Below, piece after piece: positions 39,471-51,507 of a stretch of DNA of 64,000 nt. Numbering within the stretch: the first letter of the stretch is position 1; each line of letters starts with the position of its first letter. The notes below the pieces were generated by a model, which saw nothing but the letters and a program-made list of their open reading frames with translations, was not told where the DNA came from and made no database searches. The translations under genes were made by a program, and so were the position numbers. The stretch is from contig OZ014413.1 of assembly GCA_963965975.1 (NCBI GenBank), positions 9,326,101 to 9,390,100 of the forward strand, written 5' to 3'. The DNA comes from Xestospongia bergquistia. Lineage: Eukaryota; Porifera; Demospongiae; Haplosclerida; Petrosiidae.

Positions 39471-42190
39471 TGAAGAAAATGATTTTAGGTCATTCAAGCA
39501 TATATGGACATCATAACGGCAACGAGGGACAGGGGTCAACTCCCTTCTGGAAGTGGAGATAAAGAAAGAGGTGAGGCTTCATTTTATCTCTCTTCATTAG
39601 GTGTAAGATCTTCAGGTACTTCTAATATTAATTTCTCAATTAATGTACACTGATCTTGTGAAGGGGCAATGTCCTGATATTTGGCAGTTTGTTAAGCCTT
39701 TGTGACTGATAATATATATTATATAATTATTATATCGAAAACCTGTTTGACTGGTATTTTTAACTTTGTGCTTATAACTTAAATTTACCTGGTTTCTCTT
39801 GATGTACTACATTTTTACATTGGACTTTTTTTAAAAGCTTAAACTTATGCCACAACTTCTTATAAAATTGAGACATAAAATCATGAATTTCCATTTCTGT
39901 ATTAACTGTTATATAGACAGTTAGGTTGACCCTATATAATTAGCTAATTATAGCTACAACAAGGTAAGTTGAAAGCCATTGGCTTAAGAAAGTTATCCAA
40001 AGCTGGAGCACTTGAGGAACTAAAGGAGCTGTTATAAATTTAGATAATGAAGAAGAGTGTTTAGTTAATAATTTTTATTTTTTTAAGCCCCTATAAAATT
40101 AAAATAGGATAAAAATTATTATAATTAGTAGTGTTGTTCTAGTTTGCTTAAGTAGGGCTAGTTTTATTCTTGGCCATTAAAAGTTACAGTATTTTAGTAG
40201 TATTAATTTCTTTAGCAGTCTCATCGATGCTATAGTAATCATGTTCATAGGTGTCATTAGCTCACTGACGCTGGTAATCACAAACTAGCCTTAATGATAT
40301 TCATAGGCGACAAACAGCGCGCCCCACAAGACCATGAAGACAAAATCTGCAGTACATATAAAAGGAAATGAAAACCACCTTGGATAGGTTGTGTTGTGGG
40401 CCAGCGTTCTGCAATGCATCAGACCTCTGAGATGGTTACCAGCATACTCTACGGAGTATCCGAAAGGCCGACTAGGATAGGGCTGGTAGTCTCCCTTTAA
40501 ACGAGAAGAGGCTGGTGTATTTGTGGTTCCCGGTTCCTGAATGCGACATTCCCTAAGAGCTGGAATCCCGTACGGCTGGTTTTAAGTTAGGGCGATGCTC
40601 CAGCCAGGATTACCTCGCGAAGACGAGGGTTACCAAGCCAGGTGGCGGTCCCAGCTAGCAATAGCAGGGAATCCTGGAGCCTAAGTGGAAGCCTGAGTGG
40701 GTGAGCGAGTAGGAATCGTTTGGGCAACACAACATGTTTTTTTTTTTATTTAATAAATCTTAACTTTATTATTTAAACTACGAGAATGTCAGCCAATCCA
40801 AAGTAAAGTTAATGTTGTAGCTAAAAGTCAAAAATTAAAGGACATATTGGAAGTTCCTTTAATTTCAGTTCAACATAACACTAACTATATAATAGATATT
40901 TGGTGACAACATCCATGATGTCTCACTGACTGAAGATCTTCTCCTTGTGCTATCATTACAACATTGTCAATATTATAGTTTTCAATGGATCCTGGATAAT
41001 AAGTTCCACCATTGAGTCAGTAAGCTTGTTTGGAATAAGAAAACATATCTTTTTTTAAATGTAATAGAAATATGTTTATAATACTTCAGAACATTTTCAA
41101 CTTTTGATGTTTAATTTTACAATATTAATTGATCAATTTTTAGAATTACTTTGCATTTGTCTAAATTGTAATAACTGTTTATTTGCCCTTTATCCACTTG
41201 AATTGTGGCTAAGATATTAAAGCTACTTTTTCTCTTATATCTTCCTGTAATCCATATCAACTAAATTGCAAAACCAGCAGTCACACTCTACACTCTCAAA
41301 ACATAAATCAAAGATTGTCTTTTGCATTTACTTTGGCCTGTACTAGTGTACTCACAGTTGCTCACACCTACTGCAATATCAACTGTGCCTTATTTCAAGT
41401 ACAGGGTATATTGTAGAACTATTGCCTCATTGTTCTATTGTATTTCTGAGTCTGCATCAGCATTTTTCCAACCATTTTCAACAATTATAAACAGCAATAG
41501 ATTGAACAGTTGCATATTAATATATACATTACAAATAAGCAAAACTACCCTATGTATGTAGGAGACAGCTATCATAGAGTATAGAGTACTAGCTCTATGG
41601 ACTCAGATCTGCCAGTGTTAGCTTTAAAATTCTATATTTTAAATGTATCAATCATTTCGTGCATCCATTTTGGTTCTAATTAAAGTTTGTTGACAAACTT
41701 TACATTTCGTAAATGTTAGCCATTAATGAAAATTGTAGATTTGCCATTAAGACATGTTATTGTTTTAAATGTGAATCTACTGCTCATAGTATATACCATT
41801 ATGTGTTTACTATACAGAGAGTAAGTTCTTTGATTTGGAGAGTGACATCCATTATACATTCTTTCTGATCTGTATGTATCCCATCCAGTTTCTTGATATC
41901 TTGTACAAGTAGTTGGAGGTAAACAATACTCTATACTCTATACTAGTAACAGTTTGAGATAGTTTACTCACTATAGCCAGCTCCCTAGTACAGTCTGACT
42001 TGTTGAAGTTCACTATGAAATAGTTAACAGTCTTTCCTCATTGTCCCTGTTGATTGATTGTTACTGTTATGTCATGCATATACATATTTTTTATCTTTAT
42101 TCCTATAATTTCAGTCTCATGTCTAGTATAAGAACATGGGCATGTGTCTAGGGATAGTGTATGGTCATGCCCATTCAGGGTTTTAATCTG
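39458..42190. repeat. Segmental duplication, copy 1
   Basis: Collinear with 52284-55063, with differences every 20-40 bases and a few indels (for example about 60 bp extra in copy 2 near 54043). It holds the GC-richer core at 40260-40740; otherwise it is AT-rich with no gene recognised. Similarity stops sharply at 42190 and resumes at 44224. Confidence 0.93.
40260..40740. other. GC-richer conserved core element, copy 1 (unknown: structured RNA gene or repeat element)
   Basis: About 480 bp, clearly GC-richer than its surroundings, ending in a T run followed by TTTAATAAA. I compared it base by base with 53083-53563 and found no difference and no gap (constant offset 12823), while the flanks differ by several percent. 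It has obvious hairpin potential: ATACTC-TACG-GAGTAT, CTCG-CGAAGA-CGAG, and GCTCCAG..AGGATT pairing with AATCCTGGAGC about 80 bases on. No long reading frame is open. It is not recognisable to me as rRNA, tRNA, SRP RNA or a named repeat. The T-rich end could be the complement of a retroelement poly(A) tail, which would make the element point to the - strand. Confidence 0.6.
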
Positions 42191-42454
42191 GAGATTTGGG
42201 ATGGAGTGGGTATATGTAAGGTTGTGCACAGAGAACACTATTTTGTTTGGCCAACCCCTTTTTACCTAGTTAGATGTTTGTTTATTGTAGCAGTGACAGT
42301 AGCATATATTTTGAGTCAAAATTAATGTTGTAATAATGGGAGTGGCTCACTACTGGCTATACATAGTACAGACTTATAATGCATAACCAAAACAGAAACC
42401 CAACCCAACTGGAAATATCTCACTCATGCTCAATTCTTAAAGTAAAAAATTAAG

Positions 42455-42525
42455 TAAAAACGAAAAAAAGAATTGGAATTAGAATGTTCACCCTCAGCTT
42501 CCATACTTAACGTTTAAGTGTTTGG
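42455..42525. mobile_element. Fragment related to the foldback element at 50188
   Basis: GAATTGGAATTAGAATGTTC and, after a few bases, CAGCTTCCATA match the right arm of the 50188-50412 element (GAATTGGAATTAGAAT...CGGCTTCCGTA). No left arm is seen, so it is probably a remnant. Confidence 0.5.
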
Positions 42526-42788
42526 GTGGGGTCTAGTAACAGTATAAAGGTATTCCGTACAGTCAATTACCACATGAAAGCCTCTATTATTGCAATATTA
42601 TTTTTGACACAAACTGTGTGCCATCTTTTATGTCTAATGTTATCTATATCATAAAGTCCAGTATTAAAGTAGTGTTGGATAAAGCAATTATGATGACATC
42701 ATCGTGTGTCTACCACGTGTTTGGAAATACACCAATTTCTAATGTTTTTATGGAGTGCTCTTGGGAAGGAAACATACCCTAGACTCCA

Positions 42789-42805
42789 CCCCCCCCCCCC
42801 CCCCC
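42789..42805. repeat. Poly-C run of 17
   Basis: Uninterrupted C run inside the copy-1-only stretch. Confidence 0.9.
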
Positions 42806-43334
42806 AGATAAACCATGCCTTTTGATATACTGTGTATTTATTACAACATACCTACTATTTCTGACACATTCCTCTTTAATAGATATTAAATTGTTTTGCT
42901 TTCTAAAGAGAGAGATAGAGTTAAAGAATTAAAGGGAGGAATAGGTAATATGTATGTATATATAATAATTTATTACATGTACAAATTGAGACACCAATAA
43001 GAGTTTTTCACTCCTAATGAATCTATTTGATTAGTATGACTGGAACTGTTATTAGTGTGAGATGAATGCATTATTTCCTTAAGAAGGTTTGAGACAGATG
43101 GACAAACAGAGAGACTGAGAGACAAACAGACAGACATACAGAGAAGTATAATTGTATAAGTACCTTCCAACTTCTTAAAATGACTTCATATATTATTAAT
43201 GATATATTATTAGCAATAGAACTAGGATTATGATGATGATGATGTCTGAGGAGTTTCTAGAGTTGAAGATCACTCTGTTCCATAGTGAATAAATCTTGAC
43301 AGCAAGTGAATAGTCACTATACAATATATAATTA

Positions 43335-43336
<2 letters not shown>

Positions 43337-43394
<58 letters not shown>
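43337..43394. repeat. (AT)n microsatellite
   Basis: About 29 AT dinucleotides. Confidence 0.95.
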
Positions 43395-43395
<1 letters not shown>

Positions 43396-44458
43396 ATATA
43401 ATTAACAAAATATGTGACAACTCTGTATACTATAAATCATCTATAATATTTGCATTTAGTACTAGAAGAACATTACTTAACACTACCATTTACATGTATA
43501 AATACTTAAGAGGACCCCTTTAATTAGGGCTATTAATTATTTTGCATAGCTTCTCTGTATATAATGTCTAGCCATAACTTTTGTTTTGTATTCTCATTTC
43601 ATTTCTTACTTTGTTATTCATACTACCTAGTAATCCTAAATATGCTCTTTACCTTTTTGACTGTATAAAAGTTGTCTACGTTAACTATTATAATATAGTT
43701 AATGACTTTCTTCATAATTAATTAAACATATATAATCTTACATTTCTCTTTGATTTGTTTCATTCTGATGCTTTGGTGCCTATATAGAAATAAGATTGAT
43801 TATTGACAATATTACAGTATGCTATTAATTCAACTGATAATGTAAGGTAAAGATACCTGTTTTTTATTAATAGTAGACAAGATAAATGGGAACAGAAATA
43901 GGAACAAAGGTTACTAACAAATAACACGAATCAACAGCAGGGCTCGTGGAAGTATAGTCTATACAGGCTCTACGAACTTTCGTTTAATGACTTTCGTTTT
44001 TCCTCATGAAATGATTATAACTCATAGATGTCGTCTCTTAGTCTAGCCAGCTAGATAGTCTTGATAGGATGAGTAGATGATTCATTGATTATTATTATAT
44101 TCATCTATATATTATGACGTCATTGTACTGGTAGTACTGGTAGTATAATTATATTTATTGATGTAATAGTCAATGTTTTTTAAATAGTACACTCAAAAGA
44201 CACACTAACGATATAATTGATGTAAGTATTTATTATATATCTCTTCTTCTATCATTTAATGTTTACCAGTCAGAAAGGCCATTATCAAGTCTATATAGCA
44301 ATTGCAGTATTATAATCAATAAAATCGTGTCCTATCATTAGCGTGATGTTGTTGTATATAGAAACCTTTTATACAATATTACAATATATATAATGTAATA
44401 GTTTTATCATTCGTATATAAGAAAACATGCAATAAACATTTGTTTCTTATATTATATA

Positions 44459-44464
44459 TTTATT
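44459..44464 (-). terminator. Candidate polyadenylation signal, ankyrin gene 1
   Basis: AATAAA on the - strand, 115 bp after the stop at 44579. The equivalent flank of ankyrin gene 2 has the same context. Confidence 0.35.
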
Positions 44465-44989
44465 TTATGCATTGATGTCAGATAGATATAATTAAAAGCC
44501 TAATATTATACTATTTTTGTGATAATTATTATTTTGTGATTTTTCCAAACACATAACAAAACATGTTAATAATAACAACTATTTATTCTTTGTTGTAACA
44601 TGATCTTTTGTTTGCATCTTTTTCGACTTCTTTCTTAAAATACGTAATGGTAGCTGAATCAATGTAGAGTGATGTTGAAGTTGTGCCTGTTGTAAAATTG
44701 TTGATTTGTTATCTCTGATCTCCTTCTTCTTAGTATCTTTAAAAGTATGAAATGGTTCTTTAATAGATTTTATTAAACGATTTTGAAAAGATTGCTTTAG
44801 AGATGAGGAGTGGATAGTCAAGTGTGGAAGAACATCTTGTTCAACTACAGACTCTGTTGTCTTTATATTTTGTAGTTGTTTATTAGGTTCTTCTGTCTGT
44901 TGATCAGGTATTAAAATAGCAGAGTTTGTACTTTCTATTGGTTGGTTTATTGATTGATCTAATTCTTTACAAGAACTACTACTAGGATC

Positions 44990-47900
44990 AATGTACTTTT
45001 CTAATAAATGAGCTATTTCAATATGACCATTCTGACTAGCAATTGTTGATGCTGTCCAACCACATTGTGTTTGAAGACTAGGATCAGCATTTTCTTTGAG
45101 AAGAAGCTCAACAACTTGGTAATGACCATTTTGACTGGTAACAATTAAAGCAGTCCAGCCACCTAGTGTTTGAATGTTAGGATCAGCTTTTTCTTTGAGA
45201 AGAAGCTCGACAACTTGGTAATGGCCATTCTCACTTGCATGTGTCAAAGCAGTTGAATTTTCTTTTGTTTGAAGATTAAGATCAGCATTTTCTTTAAGAA
45301 GAAACTCAACGACTTCATAATGGCCATTTTGACTGCCAAACATTAAAGCAGTCCAACCATCTTGGTCTTGAAAATTAGGGTCAGCATTTTCTTTGAGAAG
45401 ATCCTCAACAACTTGGTAATGACCATTCTGACTTGCAAACATTAGAGCAGTCACACCATCTAGATCTTGAAGATTAGGATCAGCATTTTCTTTGAGAAGA
45501 AGCTCAACAACCTGATAATGGCCATTCTGACTTGCAAACATTAGAGCAGTCACACCATCTAGATCTTGAAGATTAGGATCAGCATTTTCTTTGAGAAGAA
45601 GCTCAACAACCTGATAATGGCCATTCTGACTTGCAAACATTAGAGCAGTCACACCATCTAGATCTCGAAGATTAGGATCAGCATTTTCTTTGAGAAGAAG
45701 CTCAACAACTTGGTTATGGCCATTCTGACCAGCAAACATTAGAGCAGTTACACCATATTGATTTTGAACATTAGGATCAGCATTTTCTTTGAGAAGTAGC
45801 TCAATGAGTTCATGATAGCCATTCTGACAGGCAAACATTAAATTTGTCTCACCATGTTGGTCTTTAAGATTATGATCAGCATTTTCTTTAAGAAGAAGCT
45901 CAAAGACTTGGTAATGGCCATTCTGATTAGCAAACATTAAAGCAGTCCAACCATCTTGATCTTGAAGATTAGGATCAGTATTTTTTTGGAGAAGAAGCTC
46001 AATGACTTGGGTATGGCCATTCTGACTAGCAAACATTAAAGCAGTCATACCATCTTCATCTTGAAGATTAGGATCAGCATTTTCTTTAAGAAGAAGCTCA
46101 ATGACTTGGGTATGGCCATTCTGACTGGCAAGCATTAAAGCAGTCCAACCTTCTTGTGATTCAAGATGAGGATCAGCACTTTCTTTAAGAAGAAGATCAA
46201 CAATTTGGTAATGACCATTCTGACTGGCAAACATTAAAGCAGTCCAACCATCTTGTGTTTGAAGATTAGGATCAGCATTTTCTTTCAGAAGAAGCTCGAC
46301 AACTTCATAATGGTCATTCTCACTTGCATACATCAATGCAGTCCAACCTTCCTGAGTTTGAAGATTATGATTAGCATTTACTTTGAAAAGAAGCTCAATG
46401 ACTTGATAATGACCATTATCACTGGCAAACATTAAAGCAGTTGAACCTTTCTGTGTTTGAAGATTAGGATCAGCTTTTTCTTTTAGAAGAAGCTCTACAA
46501 CTGGGTGATGACCATTCTTACTAGCAAACATTATAGCAGTCCAACCATCTTGTTTTTGAAGATTAGGGTCAGCACTTTCTTTGAGAAGAAGTTCAATGAC
46601 TTGGTAATGGCTATTCTCACTGGCAAACATTAAAGCAGTCATACCATCTTGGGCTTGAAAATGAGGATTAGCATTTTCTTTGAGAAGAAGCTCAACAACT
46701 CTGTAATGGCCATTCAGACTGGCAAACATTAAACTAGTCATACCATCTTCTCTTTGAAGATTAGGATCAGCATTTTCTTTGAGAAGAAGCTGAACTAATC
46801 GGTAATAACCATTTTGACTAGCAAACATTAAAGCAGTCACACCATCTTGTGTATGAAGGTTAGGATCGGCATTTTCTTTGAGAAGAAGCTCTATGATTTG
46901 GTAGTGGCCATTCTCACTAGCAAACATTAAAGCAGTCCAACCATCTTGGTCTTGAAGGTTAGGATCAGCACTTTCTTTGAGAAGAATCTCTACAACCTGG
47001 TAATGGCCATTCTCACTGGCAAACATTAAAGCAGTCACACTATCTTGTTCCTGAAGATTAGGATCAGCACTTTCTTTGAGAAGAAGCTCAACAACTTGGT
47101 AATGACCATTCTGACTAGCAAACATTAAAGCAGTCCAACCTTCTTGGTCTTCAAAATTAGGATCAGATTTTCCTTTGAGAAGAAGCTCAATGACTTGATA
47201 ATGACCATTATCACTGGCAAACATTAAAGCACTTGAACCTTTCTGTGTTTGAAGATTAGCATTAGCATTTTCTTTAAGAAGAAGCTCAACCACTTGATAG
47301 TGACCATTCTGACTGGCAAACATTAAAGCAGTCCACCCATCTTGTCGTTGAAGGTTAGGGTCAGCACCTTCTTTGAGAAGAAGCTCAACGACATGGTAAT
47401 GGCCATTCTTACTAGCAAACATTAAAGCAGTCCAACCAATTTGTGTTTGAAGATTTAAATCACTATTTCTACTGAGAAGAAGCTCAACAATTTGGTAATG
47501 GCCATTATCACTGGCAAACATTAAAGCAGTCGATCCTTTTTGTGTTTGACTATTAGGATCAGCTTTTTCCTTGAGAAGAAGCTCAACTACTTCGAAATTT
47601 CCATTATCACTGGCAAACATTAAAGCAGTTGAACCTGTCTGTGTTTGAAGATTAGGATCAGCCCTTTTTTTGAGAAGAAGCTCAACAATTTGGTAATGGC
47701 CATTATCACTGGCAAACATTAAAGCAGTCGATCCTTTTTGTGTTTGATGATTAGGATCAGCTTTTTCCTTGAGAAGAAGCTCAACTACTTCGAAATTTCC
47801 ATTATCACTGGCAAACATTAAAGCAGTTGAACCTGTCTGTGTTTGAAGATTAGGATCAGCCCTTTTTTTGAGAAGAAGCTCAATGACTTGCAAATGATCA

Positions 47901-48750
47901 TTCTGACTGGCAAACATTAAAGCAGTCCAACCATCTTGTCTTTGAAGGTTAGGATTAGCATTTTCTTCGAGAAGAAGTTCAATGACTTGGTAATGGCCAT
48001 TATCACTGGCAAACATTAAAGCAGTCACGCCATCTTGTCTTTGAAGATTAGGATCAGCTATTTTTTGGAGAATATGCTCAATGACTAGGTAATGACCATT
48101 CTGACTTGCAAACATTAAAGCAGTCCAACCATCTTGCCTTTGAAGATTAGGATCAGCATTTTCTCTGAGAATAAGCTAAACAACTTCATAATGACCATTC
48201 TGACTGGCAAACATTACAGCAGTCCAACCATCTTGTGTTTGAAGATGAGGATCAGCGTTTCTTTTGAGAAGAAGCTCAACAACTTGATAATAACCATTCT
48301 GACTGGCAAAAATTAAAGCAGTCCAATCTTCTTGGTCCTGAAGATTTGGATCAGATTTTTCTTTAAGTAGAAGCTCAACAACTTGATAATGACCATTCAG
48401 ACTGGCAAACATTAAAGCAGTCACACCATCTTGTGTTTGAATATTAGGATCAACATTTTCTTTGAGAAGAAGCTCTACCACTTGGTAATGGCCATTCTCA
48501 CTGGCAAATATTAATGCAGTCCAACCTTCTTTTGTTTGTAGGTGAGGATCAGCTTTTTTATTGAGAAGGAGCTTAACAACTTGGTAATGGCCATTTAGAC
48601 TGGCAAACATTAAAGCACTTACACCACCTCGTTTTCAAAGATTAGGATCAGCATTTTCTTTGAGAAGACACTCAAGGACTTGGTAATGGCCATTGTGACT
48701 GGCAAATATTAGTGCTGTTCCTCCTTCTTCATTCTGGTAGTCAACATTGG
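44990..48750 (-). repeat. 99-bp coding repeat array (ankyrin units)
   Basis: About 39 units of 99 bp (33 codons). Several neighbours are nearly identical in DNA, such as three at about 45420-45710. A 198-bp double unit occurs twice at about 47480-47880. The array therefore behaves like a coding minisatellite, and most frames on the opposite strand are its shadows. Confidence 0.9.
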
Positions 48751-50043
48751 CTCCTAACTCCAGTAGTATTGTAACAACATTATCATTACCAGCTTGTGCT
48801 GCTTGAAGTAGTGATTGTTCAAAGTTTAATGTTATATCCTCTTCTTTTATTAAGATAGGTTGTTCGTTTATTATTATTTTGAAAATACCAACTTGATACA
48901 TGAACTCTCTTTTCTCAGATGCCATTTGTAAGAGAAGTTGTGATTGTGAGCGAGGTATTAAAAAACTAACACAAATACATCCTTGTTTGATATAAATGTG
49001 ACTAAAAACATTGTCCATCATAGGAAAAAGATAATTTATAAGCTTACGAAAAATGTCTAATGTCATTCTCCCACATCTTCTTTGTAATTTGATCTCTACT
49101 TTGCAAGTTGTTTCAGTGATTTCATGATTTGGTATCAGTGCTTCTTCAATAGCACTCTGGATGTGTTGTAGTTCAGATGATTTATCAAATACTTCAAGTT
49201 CTTCTAAATACTTGGCAAATTCAGTTTGTAGGTCACTTTCAGGAAGGAATGTATTAACAATGCTCTCTATTAATTCACAGTTACTAAGGAAGCAGTAGTA
49301 AGGCTCTATTTCAACAAACAATTCATCAATGGTTGTAACTTCAATCAATTTGTCCAGTTCCTTTTCTTCAGATAGCCAGGGTAGTAATTTAATATGTCTT
49401 GCTATGTCAATTAATTTACATTTATTACTTTTTATCATCTCTTCAAGATGACTTACAATTTTACATACTAAAGATGTAAATTTGTCTACAAGTCTTTTCA
49501 GCTCTGTTGCAACTTGATCTTTAGAACTAATTTCTATTATTTTCTTGTTCATTTTGATGTGTTCATCTGCTACTGTAGCACTGGATTGATTGTCATCTTT
49601 TTTTAGTGCACTATCAAATAATTTAACATCTTTACTGTCTGTACCTAAATAATACAGATGAAGACACTTATATCTTACACACAGCACTTACCTTGATAGT
49701 GATCTACTGGTGATATGGTGGTAATAAGGTTTTCTTGTACTTTTGAGACTAGATAGTGTTCATTAGCTTTTGATAGGGCAACAATTACTTTATCCCAGGT
49801 AGCATCAGGGTCAACTTTGAGCCATTCTGAGAAGAGAGCTAATTTTCGAAGATCAGTTGATGAGTAATCATTTTCAATCTTCTTTATCATTGCAGATGAC
49901 ATTTTTGGTAGAAAAATAGCAAATTTTTGCCACTCTACTAATGGCTCAAGTAGTTCCGTTAGTTCAGACTCAGTAGGTCTGTTAGACAGTCTAGAACTAT
50001 CTACTGGTAGAGTAGTAGTACATCTTGTAGGATTATCAGACAT
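48635..50043 (-). CDS. Translatable part of ankyrin gene 1: Death domain, unassigned domain and one to two ankyrin repeats (453 aa)
   Basis: Joining 49692-50043 to 48635-49644 (phase 1, intron only 47 bp) gives 453 aa up to the first in-frame TGA. Residues about 30-105 form a six-helix Death domain: LLEPLVEWQKFAIFLP, then MIKKIENDY, then LRKLALFSEWL and the typical TWDKVIVAL near the end. Death domains mediate homotypic protein contacts in signalling. The next roughly 240 residues (from MNKKIIEISS to IIINEQPIL) are nearly identical to gene 2; I do not recognise the fold. It would be a soluble cytoplasmic protein; no signal peptide or membrane segment is seen. Confidence 0.6.
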
Positions 50044-50187
50044 ATTGGGGAACACTAATATAGCTATAGCCCTAGCTTCTTGATAAAAATGAAACGCCTT
50101 TAAAATATCCTTTTATGGTCATCATTATAAATAACTTCTACGGTATTCTAAAATTAGAAGGTACTATCTGTTACTAGCATGAGGAAT

Positions 50188-50412
50188 GTATGGAAGCCGA
50201 CTGTGGACATTCCAATTCCAATTCTACTTTCCATCGCTCAATGATGTCTTCGAAGCGACATGTTTCCAGTTACGGTGGGGATATAGGATTTTAGTTGTTA
50301 AATATTCCATTGAAGGATAGAAAATAGAATTGGAATTAGAATTTTTTGGAAAAATTTCAAAGCAGATTATAAAATTACGAAACAAAATTAGGTGCTCGCC
50401 TTCGGCTTCCGT
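50188..50412. mobile_element. Foldback/MITE-like element of about 225 bp with AGGAAT target duplication
   Basis: The ends carry inverted repeats: TATGGAAGCCGA at the left and TCGGCTTCCGTA at the right, plus an inner pair around CCAATTCCAATTCTA and TAGAATTGGAATT. AGGAAT flanks both sides (50182-50187 and 50413-50418). The paralogous flanks of ankyrin gene 2 (near 58497, and near 58896 in a duplicate) have a single copy of this site and no insert. No transposase frame is present, so it is non-autonomous. Superfamily not assigned. Confidence 0.72.
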
Positions 50413-50418
50413 AGGAAT

Positions 50419-50998
50419 AACATACATGCCAATAGTGGTGTACTTTTGTTATTACAACACTAGCCACATAAGGCAACCTTTAATATTAAAACTATGTTGG
50501 GAAAATATATTAGTGATAAAGATGATTCTAAAAATACAATAATAAATTCAGTATATTATATTTATACAATACTATAATATATTTGCCACTTGTCCACCTT
50601 TTTATCTGTACCTTCATTCAACTATATATCCATTATTCTTTTATCCACCTCTGTCTATATATATACCTGTTTGTTTGATTGCCTGTGTATTTTAACTCTA
50701 TATTTCTCAACCATTTACTAATTACTTGTTTGTTCTGTTTAATTATCCTATTGTTCATCCAGTGATGTCATTGTGTTAGTAGTATATATTGCAGTTAATT
50801 TATAAACTAATTATTTCATAACAATGTCATAATGTAGTCTATTTTATTATTGCTTCATTTATATTCTCTATAGTGAGAGAATTACTATAAGTTAAGTAAT
50901 TTACAACACTTAAAATGGAATAATCATTTTGAGATTGCTTGTCAAATCTTCTTGCTAAAGTCTGTCCATTTAATGTTCTATCTATCCATTAATTATAG
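50419..50998. other. Intergenic, ankyrin gene 1 upstream flank
   Basis: AT-rich. Parts resemble the flank at about 59560-60000 (for example AGCCACATAAGGCAACCTTT against AGCCACATAAGACAGCCTTT), marking the same position in another duplication unit. No gene seen. Confidence 0.5.
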
Positions 50999-51441
50999 GG
51001 TGATCAATCTATAACTAAAGAAGTACGTCTTGTACTTCAGAGAACTTCAGAGAAAGTGAAAGATTGTTATCATCAATATCATCAGATCAACCATTACCTT
51101 CTATAACTCCTAATGAATTAACAACTACTCGATATACTAGTGATATTATGAAAACTAAAGAGAAGAAAATAAAGTATGTTCATCCATTGCACTATTGATA
51201 CATCCATTGTAAATATCTATATGTCCATTGTATACCTTTATGTGTCCATTTTTTTCTCAATAGAAAGAAACACAAAAAGTAGAAAAACAAAAATAAAAAG
51301 AAGACAAAAGAGAGACATATTTCAAAGAGACACAAATATGATATCAGATCAGACACAACCTGACAAGAGACAAAGAAGACATTACTACAAATGTAGTCAT
51401 TCACATCATTAATCTGATATCTGATAAGTGACAGTGACTGA
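50999..51441 (+). pseudogene. Duplicated MMTAG2 3' end (exons 7 and 8 with intron)
   Basis: Matches MMTAG2 exon 7 (here 50999-51173), its intron and exon 8 (51264-51441), including the splice sites. Because the intron is retained, it arose from DNA duplication, not retroposition. It is dead: exon 7 has a one-base insertion after ACTTCAGAGA, exon 8 has an early in-frame TAG after CACAAAAAG, and part of the RHHY/HH region is deleted. No 5' exons are nearby. Confidence 0.9.
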
Positions 51442-51507
51442 GTATCATCAATACATCTCATTGTCCACACAATATCCAAATGTTGATTACATTGTATTCT
51501 AATCTTT

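Larger units (their letters stand above)
42191..44223. other. 2.0-kb stretch present only in duplication copy 1
   Basis: Absent between 55063 and 55069 in copy 2. It contains a fragment like the foldback element (about 42455-42525), a 17-C run (42789-42805), a CTGT/AGAC tract (about 43090-43142) and a 58-bp (AT)n tract. No gene recognised. It is either an insertion here or a deletion from copy 2. Confidence 0.7.
44579..50043 (-). pseudogene. Death-domain/ankyrin gene 1: about 39 ankyrin repeats, two in-frame stops
   Basis: Exon 1 is 49692-50043 (ATG at 50043; Death domain) and exon 2 runs from 49644 to the stop at 44579. One reading frame continues through exon 2 but is broken by TGA at 48635-48637 and TAG at 48176-48178. 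Each replaces a normal repeat residue: the Gln after PNL, and the Glu in VVELLL. No frame shift is needed, so these are point-type lesions. Between and after the stops the repeats are intact, including a 1178-codon open stretch (44579-48115) with about 32 repeats of consensus TALMFASQNGHYQVVELLLK. After the repeats comes a tail with LLEKYIDPSSSSCKELD and a basic end (RILRKKSKK). Compared with the intact neighbour at 55468-58387 it lacks one 49-codon exon and has over three times as many repeats. Options: a recent pseudogene, an assembly error, or a locus still making a truncated 453-aa protein. Confidence 0.75.

Noticed and set aside
40420-40480. Hammerhead-ribozyme-like core in the GC-richer element
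   Set aside because: CTGAGA followed by a hairpin and GAAA is suggestive, but the core is one base short of CUGANGA and no closing stem I or cleavage triplet could be placed.
40260-40740. Nuclear rRNA or SRP RNA fragment
   Set aside because: No block matches 18S, 28S or 5S consensus that I know; the GTCCCAGCTA word recalls SRP RNA, but its context does not follow.
46253-48316. Repetitive + strand frames opposite the ankyrin array
   Set aside because: Shadows of the 99-bp coding repeat.
50044-50055. Extended start upstream of the Death-domain ATG
   Set aside because: Requires a GTG start; the ATG at 50043 is conserved in gene 2 (58387) and in the inverted fragment (59237).
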